Counted from the stretch's first letter, positions 1-5,775 are shown. The stretch: 5,775 nt of DNA from Thermoplasmata archaeon (GCA_021160765.1 JAGHBW010000240.1:1-5775); one strand, 5' to 3'. Notes: generated from the sequence alone by a model not told the origin. Numbers and translations: made by a program.

Positions 1-472
1 GATCCCCCGATGCTAACTTTATAGGATATTCTCCAACAGGGTACACTGCAGGCGTGAAGAAGTCTATTTTTCTATTCTTCTTATTTAAAAAAACGTGTAT
101 GCTTCCTTCCTCATAACAAGCTACTGCTAGATCGGGGAGGCCGTCCCCATTAAAATCTCCCTCAGCGAGAGACACCGGTCTCAGGCCTACGCGTATAAAG
201 GTAGAATTTGGCGGGAGCATCCCTCTCACACGAAGAATCGCTTTCTTAACGTGTTCAGCACCTTTCAGGTCCATCCTGAGAATCGTTGGTGAATATGATG
301 CTAGAAATGTCAGGGATTTAACCCCACCCCGAAATTCGTCAATTTCCATCCCACCACCGGAACGGAACTCAAACGCTGTTAGAAGTAGAAGCGAAGCAAT
401 AACCACTGCGAACAGGGCAAGAACGGCTTTTCTTTGGGGGGTTAGATTCCCCATATGATACGCGGACGGCAT
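1..472 (-). CDS. Membrane-anchored FG-GAP/VCBS repeat protein, N-terminal part (C-terminus beyond window)
   Basis: The frame is open from an ATG at 472 to the left edge, giving 157 residues without a stop, so the gene is cut by the window. Residues 1-14 are polar with basic residues at R14 and K15. Residues 16-33 form one hydrophobic segment (an Ala/Val/Leu-rich helix), read as a signal anchor or uncleaved signal peptide, so the rest should lie outside the cell. Residues 105-114 read GDFNGDGLPD, the Asp/Asn calcium-binding loop of FG-GAP/VCBS repeats, followed by LAVACYEEGSIHVFLN, the usual beta-strand pattern. A second repeat seems to begin at residues 150-157 (PIKLASGD), where the sequence ends. 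Such repeats build beta-propellers in surface or adhesion-like proteins; the partner is unknown. A second in-frame ATG at 454 (residue 7) is possible. I prefer 472 because the TATA box lies about 26 bases upstream of it, as for a leaderless transcript. Function beyond a surface beta-propeller is not assignable. Confidence 0.75.
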   Translation of the reverse strand, partial: MPSAYHMGNLTPQRKAVLALFAVVIASLLLLTAFEFRSGGGMEIDEFRGGVKSLTFLASYSPTILRMDLKGAEHVKKAILRVRGMLPPNSTFIRVGLRPVSLAEGDFNGDGLPDLAVACYEEGSIHVFLNKKNRKIDFFTPAVYPVGEYPIKLASGD

Positions 473-492
473 GTTTCTCACACCAGCATCTG

Positions 493-510
493 TTTATATA
501 AATCTCTTTG
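493..510 (-). promoter_or_regulatory. BRE/TATA promoter of the FG-GAP protein gene
   Basis: On the minus strand this reads CAAAGAGATTTATATAAA: a purine-rich BRE-like stretch followed by a near-ideal archaeal TATA box. The TATA centre (about 498) is about 26 bases upstream of the ATG at 472, which places the predicted transcription start at or beside the start codon, so the mRNA is probably leaderless. A GGTG lies about ten bases before the ATG, but it would fall outside such a transcript. The box indicates that this gene can be transcribed apart from the two minus-strand genes before it. Confidence 0.65.
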
Positions 511-530
511 TACAGTATTGAACTCTGTCT

Positions 531-1313
531 TTAAAATTTAAAAGGTCCGACAACTCCTCTAGGTCTCGCAATCTCCATGGTAAGCAAACCTGGAACGCTG
601 TAGGGGTCACTTACATCCTTGCCCAGAAACTCCTCAACAACCTCATATATGGCAAGGGATGGTGTGTTGTTCTTCTCGCTCAGATGTGCCAGAATCACCC
701 CCTTTGTCTCATCACCCACCACTCTTCTGAGAAGTCTTCCGCACTCCCTGTTGGAAAGGTGTCCAAGCGGGTCTGCAATCCTCCGTTTTAAGTGATAAGG
801 ATAGGGGCCCTTCCTTAACATCTCCATATTGTGGTTCGCCTCCACAACAAGAAAGTTGCTCCCTTTAAGACCATCTATTAGTCCTTCAGTAACCGATCCC
901 GTGTCCAGCGCCACTGATAACCTTTTTCCATCCGAGTCTATTCTATATCCCACAGGAGTTAGAGCATCATGGGGAACCTCAAAGGACTCAACCGTAAACG
1001 TTTGAACCTCCTTCTTCACACCCGGTTGAAGCGGCACACCTGACTCAACACCCAAAACCCACAGTGTGGGATGCGATGAAAGAATCTGAACGTTAGGGTG
1101 ATACCTCCTGAACCGAAGAAGAGATGAGATGTGATCCCTGTGTTCATGTGTTAGAAGTAGCGCACCTATTTCATCCGCACCTACACCAACCTCTGACAGC
1201 GCTTTAGTTAAATATCTGTATGGGAGACCCACATCTACAAGAACACTACTTTCTCCATCTCTGACAAGAATGGAGTTTCCCCTAGAACTGCTGCCTAAAA
1301 CTGCTACCTCCAT
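531..1313 (-). CDS. YycJ/WalJ-type metallo-beta-lactamase-fold hydrolase (probable DNA exonuclease)
   Basis: The product is 260 residues, the usual length for the YycJ/WalJ branch of MBL-fold proteins (COG1235). Visible motifs: LGSSSRGNS at 6-14; D27 of motif 1; T-H-E-H-R-D-H at 55-61 (H56, H58, D60, H61); H115; the bridging-type D137; EANHNMEML at 158-166; GHLSN at 184-188; and AHLSEKNNTP at 209-218 with H210. The last three blocks are hallmarks of YycJ/WalJ rather than of RNase Z, glyoxalase or beta-CASP proteins. Bacterial members are reported to have 5'-3' DNA exonuclease activity and are linked to mismatch repair, so a two-metal nuclease acting in the cytoplasm is inferred. The family usually has NHD where this protein has NHN (N162). 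I chose the ATG at 1313. An in-frame TTG at 1322 adds only three residues before the conserved beta-strand. Neither start has a Shine-Dalgarno site. The gene lies 20 bp after the helicase-like gene and is probably co-transcribed with it. Confidence 0.85.
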   Translation of the reverse strand: MEVAVLGSSSRGNSILVRDGESSVLVDVGLPYRYLTKALSEVGVGADEIGALLLTHEHRDHISSLLRFRRYHPNVQILSSHPTLWVLGVESGVPLQPGVKKEVQTFTVESFEVPHDALTPVGYRIDSDGKRLSVALDTGSVTEGLIDGLKGSNFLVVEANHNMEMLRKGPYPYHLKRRIADPLGHLSNRECGRLLRRVVGDETKGVILAHLSEKNNTPSLAIYEVVEEFLGKDVSDPYSVPGLLTMEIARPRGVVGPFKF

Positions 1314-1333
1314 ATATGTCAAGGGGGTATTCC

Positions 1334-3202
1334 CTACTGGGAAAAAAAGTCATCTATCATGGGAATTGGGTTTTTGGTAGTCACACTCCGGATAAAGGAA
1401 GGAAGACCTGCCCTTATTCCTGTGGATGAGTATCTTCTATCCACCAGCACCATGAAGGCCTTCTTTTTATGAAGGAGATTGTGGGAAATCATGGAATTTA
1501 TGAGATAGAAGGGGTGAAGGTATTCCCCTAGAAACGTTCCTTTAACACGCCCATATCTACTTCTCATGAGCTTCTTCCTCTCCTCAACCACCATCCAGTT
1601 TCCTTTGTGTGGTACATCAAATAATAACACCCCTCTAAGGGATATCTCTTTTCCAATTATGTGATTCCAAAGACTTGAATTCCCAACAAGGTAAAGAATC
1701 CAATTTTCCTTTTCCATCTTTTCCTCAGTGCTCTCCCACCAACCATCTGGCTTTTCCCGGATGTCAGATATTTGTACTACGCCCGCAGGGGGAGAGATTA
1801 AACCCAGAATCTCGTCCTTTCTTCTGAAAGAGGGGAAGACCACCGCATATCTTCCGCCAACGTCTGACGTGTATTTAATAAAGCTCTCCAAAAACTCTGC
1901 AGATTTCACAATAGCCTCCTCAAGCTTGCCCGGCTCCCTCCAGGGCTTGGGAAAGTAAATTCCATCGTGTATGAAGACCCTCACTGTGTCCTCATATTCG
2001 CTGCTGTCAAAATATACTTTTAAGGTGTAATCACCCGTTCCCAGGCCCATCAGGTCAGTATATGCCGATGTGGGATAACTACCTGTAGCAGTGATTATCA
2101 CCCCCCACACCTCGTCAATAACATCCCTAATAACGTCACCAGGATGGAGAACCGAAACCCTTATTCCCTCCTCACCCCCCTCCTGGAAATAATATCTCAA
2201 CACGGAGCCATACTGCTCAACGGAGAACTTAACAAAAAGATAGAGATTGGCGTACCTCCATCTAATCTCAGGCCTCTCAAATTTAAGATCCAGAAGCCTC
2301 CTAAGAACCCTAACAACCTCTTCAGGAGCAATGTCCACCCTCTCAGTCAGCTTTGCTATGATCTCGTGCCTTTTTATGACTCTTGGATTTTGCGGCTTTC
2401 TCTCTCTCTTTGCAACCTCTGACTCCTCATTTCCAAAAAGCTGGCTCTCCTTCACCATCCTCCTTCTATCGTCAATTATTTCAAGGAGCCCTTCCTTAAT
2501 CGCCTCAAGTATCCTGAGGTCCTCTTCAAGAACACCCGGCAACCTTCCAATCTCCCCAAGCCATTCCCCTTTAAGGCTCTCTTCTGTGATGGTATACGTG
2601 TACTCCTCATCTACCTCACTCAACAGGTAATATGGTTCCACCATCAGAAGTACAGTTCTACGAGGGTCCTGCGCAATGTCTGAAAGAAGCCTTCGGAATC
2701 CCTGGTGGAATACGAACGGATAATCGGTAACTACTACAGCCGCCTCAGCAGCGAGATCCACCACCAGTCTTGAAGGACACATCCCCGCCTCCTCCAGAAG
2801 GCGTCGGGAGGACCAAAGGTCCCTCTCTCCACTCAAGATCTCCCTGAAAATGCTCAGGTCAAACCCTTTTTGATATGGGCACTTCCAACCTCCAAAGCAA
2901 TGGTTTACCACATCAGCAATCCTTATCTCCCCTCCAATTGCTGAGCAGGGAAGTCTCCGGGAGGGGAGAATGACAGTACTTCTATCTTCCTGAGCGGCGC
3001 GCTCTGCGGCTCTTTCCCTTATCTCTCTCTGAAAGAAGCGTGGAGAGAGAATGATAAGTTTTCTCCCCTGGAGCAGTGCCTCTTGGGTTGTGTAGTCCAC
3101 CACCTTAAGAAGGTCCTTAAGGCCCCAGGGAATGTAATTTACAAGTACTCCCCGTCTGTGAAATACCTCGTCTATGTCCCTTCTCAATGACTCGTATTCC
3201 AT
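1334..3202 (-). CDS. XPD/Rad3/DinG-like Fe-S helicase homologue with degenerate ATPase motifs (probable pseudoenzyme)
   Basis: The product is 622 residues, close to archaeal XPD in length and layout. Motif Ia is recognisable (LSPRFFQREI, 52-61). It is followed by four cysteines (C86, C102, C108, C142) at the place of the XPD 4Fe-4S cluster and by the post-cluster block AAVVVTDYPFVFHQ (154-167). The arch/motif III region follows (GVIITATGSYPT, about 367-378), then motif IV (GGRYAVVFPSF, 449-459) and the terminal LVDRRY (586-591). The catalytic residues are missing. Walker A reads YIPWGLKD (23-30) instead of APTGSGKT. The DEAH box reads VEPY (188-191). Motif III has TATGS in place of TSATL. The motif VI region has no Arg between about 555 and 588. 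ATP hydrolysis is therefore doubtful; a DNA-binding or scaffolding role is inferred. The start is the ATG at 3202, which has AAGGTG eight bases upstream. A TTG at 3262 would add 20 residues but overlaps the divergent gene's start. The C-terminus, IPMIDDFFSQ, resembles a PCNA-binding peptide. The family call is fairly sure; the function is not. Confidence 0.75.
   Translation of the reverse strand: MEYESLRRDIDEVFHRRGVLVNYIPWGLKDLLKVVDYTTQEALLQGRKLIILSPRFFQREIRERAAERAAQEDRSTVILPSRRLPCSAIGGEIRIADVVNHCFGGWKCPYQKGFDLSIFREILSGERDLWSSRRLLEEAGMCPSRLVVDLAAEAAVVVTDYPFVFHQGFRRLLSDIAQDPRRTVLLMVEPYYLLSEVDEEYTYTITEESLKGEWLGEIGRLPGVLEEDLRILEAIKEGLLEIIDDRRRMVKESQLFGNEESEVAKRERKPQNPRVIKRHEIIAKLTERVDIAPEEVVRVLRRLLDLKFERPEIRWRYANLYLFVKFSVEQYGSVLRYYFQEGGEEGIRVSVLHPGDVIRDVIDEVWGVIITATGSYPTSAYTDLMGLGTGDYTLKVYFDSSEYEDTVRVFIHDGIYFPKPWREPGKLEEAIVKSAEFLESFIKYTSDVGGRYAVVFPSFRRKDEILGLISPPAGVVQISDIREKPDGWWESTEEKMEKENWILYLVGNSSLWNHIIGKEISLRGVLLFDVPHKGNWMVVEERKKLMRSRYGRVKGTFLGEYLHPFYLINSMISHNLLHKKKAFMVLVDRRYSSTGIRAGLPSFIRSVTTKNPIPMIDDFFSQ
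1342..1348 (-). terminator. T7 tract, possible archaeal terminator or attenuator
   Basis: On the transcribed (minus-strand) message there is a run of seven T's in the last codons of the helicase-like gene (the Phe-Phe pair), just before its TAG. Archaeal RNA polymerase can terminate at T-runs without a strong hairpin. Directly after it lie CCC-GGG-CCC blocks that could form two short competing 3-bp hairpins. It could reduce read-through into the hydrolase gene, or it could simply be coding sequence. Confidence 0.2.
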
Positions 3203-3210
3203 GGTAGACG

Positions 3211-3216
3211 CACCTT
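3211..3216 (-). promoter_or_regulatory. Shine-Dalgarno site of the helicase-like gene
   Basis: The minus strand reads AAGGTG, complementary to the archaeal 16S rRNA 3' end, with an 8-base spacer to the ATG at 3202. The same hexamer precedes topA. It decides the start in favour of 3202 over the TTG at 3262, which has no such site. Confidence 0.7.
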
Positions 3217-3224
3217 GGTGAGAA

Positions 3225-3238
3225 GAAAAGTTATTGTA
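3225..3238 (+). promoter_or_regulatory. Candidate BRE/TATA promoter for the HAD hydrolase gene
   Basis: The plus strand reads GAAAAGTTATTGTA, a BRE-like GAAAAG joined to a TATA-like octamer. The centre of the TATA part is about 27 bases before the ATG at 3262, predicting a leaderless message. The lack of any Shine-Dalgarno site before that ATG agrees with this. Confidence 0.45.
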
Positions 3239-3240
3239 AG

Positions 3241-3254
3241 GATAAATGTTTTTG
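3241..3254 (-). promoter_or_regulatory. Candidate BRE/TATA promoter for the helicase-like/hydrolase operon
   Basis: The minus strand reads CAAAAACATTTATC, an A-rich BRE-like part followed by a modest TATA box. Its centre (about 3244) predicts a transcription start near 3217, giving a leader of roughly 15 bases that just includes the AAGGTG site. The fit is reasonable, but the TATA box is weak. Confidence 0.4.
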
Positions 3255-3261
3255 CCTAGCA

Positions 3262-3762
3262 ATGAAAAGAATCTTTATCCTGGACTTTGACAACACAATA
3301 GTACTAAACCCCAACTACTCCTCATTCGTCCACCTGCCCATACTAGGTTCTCTACTCCCAAAGAGATACGTTCTGGCCCCCGGGGTGAAGAAGGTATTGA
3401 ACAAACTTAGGGAGAGAGGGGATAGAATCATAATATTGACCAAAACAACTGTTCTTCCTGAAAAGAGGAAGATAAGAAAGGTGAAGGAGGCAGGGATAGG
3501 AGATCTCGTTGATGAGATAATAGTGGTTAGAAGGAAGACGCCTGAGGTTGTAAGAGGTATCGTTGAAAAGTTTCCAGGAGATAGATATTATATGGTGGGG
3601 AACTCCATAAAAAATGACGTCATACCGGCCCTTGGTGGAGGTGTGAAGCCTGTGTATATACCAAGAGGGGTGGGGGAGGGTAGTGAAGCCTTAAAAAGAA
3701 TTGACAATTGGGAGAAGGTAATAGTACTAAGAACCTTTGAAGACCTGGTTGACCTCCCCTAG
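3262..3762 (+). CDS. Small HAD-superfamily hydrolase (phosphatase-like)
   Basis: The product is 166 residues. All four HAD motifs are visible: motif I DFDNT with nucleophile D8 and general acid/base D10; motif II with T60 after the hydrophobic strand IIIL; motif III with K92 (RRKT); and motif IV GNSIKND with D119. The usual chemistry is Mg-dependent phosphoryl transfer through an aspartyl-phosphate. The protein is close to the minimum size for the fold. It has no large cap domain, only a loop of about 25 residues (14-40) rich in hydrophobic and Pro residues between motif I and the first helix, which suggests an open active site and perhaps a macromolecular substrate. The substrate cannot be read from the sequence. 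The gene diverges from the helicase-like gene and runs in the same direction as topA, 79 bp upstream of it, but topA has its own promoter. The ATG at 3262 is probably leaderless. Confidence 0.8.
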   Translation: MKRIFILDFDNTIVLNPNYSSFVHLPILGSLLPKRYVLAPGVKKVLNKLRERGDRIIILTKTTVLPEKRKIRKVKEAGIGDLVDEIIVVRRKTPEVVRGIVEKFPGDRYYMVGNSIKNDVIPALGGGVKPVYIPRGVGEGSEALKRIDNWEKVIVLRTFEDLVDLP

Positions 3763-3783
3763 ACCCACTACGAATCAACCACT

Positions 3784-3798
3784 AAAAAGATTATTATA
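3784..3798 (+). promoter_or_regulatory. BRE/TATA promoter of topA
   Basis: AAAAAGATTATTATA consists of a BRE-like A-rich part (3784-3790) and a TATA box, TTATTATA (3791-3798). The predicted transcription start is near 3820, giving a leader of about 20 bases that contains the AAGGTG ribosome-binding site. The 79-bp gap before topA holds this promoter and no clear terminator for the HAD gene. Confidence 0.6.
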
Positions 3799-3828
3799 GT
3801 AAAATTTCAAATGGGGGGTGGCTCATTG

Positions 3829-3834
3829 AAGGTG
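3829..3834 (+). promoter_or_regulatory. Shine-Dalgarno site of topA
   Basis: AAGGTG lies seven bases before the ATG at 3842. An in-frame TGA at 3827-3829 excludes any longer N-terminus, so this site and this ATG fix the start. Confidence 0.75.
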
Positions 3835-3841
3835 CTCAACG

Positions 3842-5775
3842 ATGATCCTAATAGTGTGCGAGAAGGAAAACGCCGCCAGGAGAATTTCCAGCATTCTGGG
3901 CGGGGGTAGAGTCAGGAGGGAAAATCTGAATGGTGTAACGGTATACCGCATTAACTCCCCCCTAGGAGATGCTGCTGTGGTGGGGCTGAAGGGACACATA
4001 CTCAATCTGGACTATCCTGATGAGTACAATCAGTGGAACAGAGTCGACCCCGAAGAGCTGATAAAGGTGGAGTCAAAGAAGGTGCTGACTGATAGAAGGA
4101 GGGGGGCGGCTCTTAAGAAACTTGCCCGCGAGGCAGAAGGGATAATCATAGCTACAGATTATGATCGGGAGGGGGAGCTTATAGGGAAAGAGGCCGTTGA
4201 GTGGGCTCTAAAGGATATGAAAAATAGGCCTTGGGTGAAAAGGGCTCGCTTCTCCGCATTAACGCCACAAGAGATTAAGTTCGCCTTTGAAAATCTAAAA
4301 GATGTTGATGACAATCTAGCATCATCTGCCGAGGTAAGACAGGTTGTGGACCTTCTCTGGGGAGCTGTCCTTACAAGACTGATCTCCCTCTCCTCCGGCA
4401 GACTTGGAAAGGATTTCCTCTCTGTAGGGAGGGTTCAGTCTCCCACATTGGCACTTATAGTGGAGCGGGAAAAGGAGATACAGGCCTTCAAGCCCACCCC
4501 CTACTGGGAGATAAATGGAATCCTGGAAAAGGGACTGAAGTTTCCAACCACCCACTCCAACGGCAGATTTACAGATGAGAGAAGGGCCAAAGAGGTCTTT
4601 GATAAAGTTAGGGGTGCTAAGACTGCAAAGGTAAGCAGTGTGAGAAGCAAGGTCAGGGTGGATAAACCTCCTGCACCATTTAATACCACAGCTTTTTTAA
4701 GGGCGGCAAATTCTCTCGGTCTTTCCGCAGCCAGAGCGATGAGCATTGCTGAGGACCTCTACACCCGCGGATACATATCCTACCCCAGGACGGACAATAC
4801 TGTTTATCCCCCCTCTATTGACCTTAAGGGTGTGCTTAAAACACTTCTTCAAGGTGAGTTCTCTGATCTCGCAAGGAGCCTTCTTGAACAAAGTGTGTTG
4901 ACCCCTACAAGGGGCAAAACCTCAGCCACTGATCATCCACCCATTCACCCCGTAGGTGTGCCGAAGCCTGGGGAACTTAAGGCTCAAGAGAGAAAGATAT
5001 ATGAACTAATAGTAAGAAGGTTCTTCGCAACCCTGGCCCCCCCCTCTAAAGTGAAGGTAACCCAGGCGACGTTTGACATCTCCGGGGAAAGCTTCTCCTC
5101 CTCCGGCACCACCATTGTTGATCCTGGCTGGAGGAAATATTATCCATATAGCAAGGTAAAAGAGGTGCTCCTCCCAGATCTAAATGTGGGTGACCTGGTT
5201 AATGTTGTGGAACTGAAGCTTGAGAAGAAAATGACCAAACCCCCGGGGAGGTATTCACAGGGTGGGCTGGTGGAATTGATGGAAAAACTCGGCCTGGGCA
5301 CAAAATCAACCAGACACGAGATCATACAGAAACTCTACTCCCGGGGATATGTAAAATCCTCCCCCCCGGTTCCAACAGAGGTTGGAATTGCACTTGCAGA
5401 GGCTCTCAAAAAGTACGCGAAGGATATCACGGGGCATGAGATGACAAGCAGCCTTGAGGCGGAGATGGAAGAGGTGGCCTCCGGTAAAAAGGACCCCCGG
5501 GAGGTTATAGAAGATTCAAGAAAATTACTTGCGAAGGTTGTAGAGGTATTGAAGGAGAACTCCCAGCTTGTTGGAGAGGAGATAAGAAAGGCCCTAAAAG
5601 AGCAGACGAGGGCTGGAAGATGCCCCAGATGTGGCGCAGAAATGGTGGAGGTCAGATCAAGGTGGGGAAAGAGATACCTCCGATGCTCAAATTATCCCAG
5701 ATGCGGGAAGACATACCCACTACCGCAGAAGGGCGAGATTAAATACACTGAAGAGAGATGCCCTGTATGCGGCGC
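3842..5775 (+). CDS. topA: Archaeal type IA DNA topoisomerase (topoisomerase I), C-terminus beyond window
   Basis: The open frame runs from the ATG at 3842 to the right edge: 644 residues with no stop. The enzyme cuts one DNA strand through a 5'-phosphotyrosine link and relaxes negative supercoils with Mg. The N-terminal Toprim domain shows E7 in IVCEKENAARR and D106, D108, E110 in TDYDREGELIG. The core domain has SVGRVQSPT (194-202), the catalytic Y314 in GYISYPRTDN, DHPPIHP (364-370) and GTKSTRHE (486-493), the last being the archaeal form of the motif. Zinc fingers follow: C594/C597 with C615/C621 (CSNYPRC) form the first, and C640/C643 begin a second at the edge. There is no helicase domain, so this is not reverse gyrase. 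The N-terminal part most resembles euryarchaeal enzymes as I recall them. The gene has its own TATA box and Shine-Dalgarno site. No intein, frameshift or missing catalytic residue is seen. Confidence 0.95.
   Translation, partial: MILIVCEKENAARRISSILGGGRVRRENLNGVTVYRINSPLGDAAVVGLKGHILNLDYPDEYNQWNRVDPEELIKVESKKVLTDRRRGAALKKLAREAEGIIIATDYDREGELIGKEAVEWALKDMKNRPWVKRARFSALTPQEIKFAFENLKDVDDNLASSAEVRQVVDLLWGAVLTRLISLSSGRLGKDFLSVGRVQSPTLALIVEREKEIQAFKPTPYWEINGILEKGLKFPTTHSNGRFTDERRAKEVFDKVRGAKTAKVSSVRSKVRVDKPPAPFNTTAFLRAANSLGLSAARAMSIAEDLYTRGYISYPRTDNTVYPPSIDLKGVLKTLLQGEFSDLARSLLEQSVLTPTRGKTSATDHPPIHPVGVPKPGELKAQERKIYELIVRRFFATLAPPSKVKVTQATFDISGESFSSSGTTIVDPGWRKYYPYSKVKEVLLPDLNVGDLVNVVELKLEKKMTKPPGRYSQGGLVELMEKLGLGTKSTRHEIIQKLYSRGYVKSSPPVPTEVGIALAEALKKYAKDITGHEMTSSLEAEMEEVASGKKDPREVIEDSRKLLAKVVEVLKENSQLVGEEIRKALKEQTRAGRCPRCGAEMVEVRSRWGKRYLRCSNYPRCGKTYPLPQKGEIKYTEERCPVCG

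Noticed and set aside
1314..1322. Alternative TTG start of the MBL-fold hydrolase at 1322
   Set aside because: It adds only three residues before the conserved first strand; the ATG at 1313 is the simpler start.
2144..2630. Open frames on the plus strand opposite the helicase-like gene (2144-2422 and 2247-2630, also 1728-1958)
   Set aside because: They are Ser/Leu-rich, low-complexity translations antisense to a gene with recognisable homology, have no ribosome-binding site and show no domain; they are shadows.
1334..3202. Helicase-like gene as a decayed pseudogene
   Set aside because: The frame is uninterrupted over 622 codons, the start has a good ribosome-binding site, and non-catalytic features such as the four cysteines persist, which fits a maintained protein better than decay.
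3203..3262. N-terminal extension of the helicase-like protein from a TTG at 3262
   Set aside because: The extra 20 residues are unlike the family, no ribosome-binding site precedes the TTG, and it would overlap the divergent start codon. The ATG at 3202 with AAGGTG fits better.
3811..3909. Short plus-strand frame of 32 codons beginning at the ATG at 3811
   Set aside because: It overlaps the topA start in another frame, lies around or before the predicted transcription start and has no Shine-Dalgarno site; it could be a chance frame.
3823..5325. Minus-strand open frames opposite topA (3823-4005, 4322-4555, 4501-4746, 4697-4891, 5140-5325)
   Set aside because: Each lies wholly or almost wholly antisense to the clearly coding topA frame and shows no motif of its own.
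3842..5775. Reverse gyrase, which would make the organism a hyperthermophile by definition
   Set aside because: An in-frame stop at 3827 precedes the Toprim domain, so there is no N-terminal helicase module; this is a stand-alone type IA enzyme.

Overview
The window looks like a piece of an archaeal chromosome, most likely from a thermophilic euryarchaeote-type lineage. The reasons are an archaeal-style type IA topoisomerase (GTKSTRHE and DHPPIHP motifs, N-terminal VCEKENAARR), BRE/TATA-type promoters, Shine-Dalgarno sites of the form AAGGTG, at least one start that appears leaderless, and strong use of AGA/AGG and ATA codons. The species cannot be fixed from this sequence alone. I see no tRNA, rRNA, CRISPR array, insertion sequence or attachment site.

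Layout: the minus strand carries three genes read right to left. The first (3202 to 1334) is a 622-residue protein with the architecture of an XPD/Rad3/DinG (COG1199) iron-sulfur helicase whose ATPase motifs appear destroyed. Twenty bases later comes a 260-residue metallo-beta-lactamase-fold hydrolase of the YycJ/WalJ type (1313 to 531), probably a DNA exonuclease. Last, behind its own clear TATA box, is the start of a membrane-anchored FG-GAP/VCBS repeat protein (472 to beyond the left edge). The plus strand carries a small HAD-superfamily phosphatase-like gene (3262-3762) and topA (3842 to beyond the right edge), which has its own TATA box and Shine-Dalgarno site.

The helicase-like and HAD genes diverge from a region of only 59 bp in which two candidate promoters stand back to back. 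The genes most plausibly connected are the helicase-like protein and the nuclease-like protein, which are tightly spaced on one strand, with a topoisomerase across the divergent promoter. This suggests, but does not prove, a DNA-maintenance neighbourhood. The most unusual element is the helicase-like protein: its four cluster cysteines are kept, while Walker A, the DEAH box, motif III and the motif VI arginines are lost. It also ends in a sequence resembling a PCNA-interacting peptide. It may be a structural, catalytically dead XPD paralogue.
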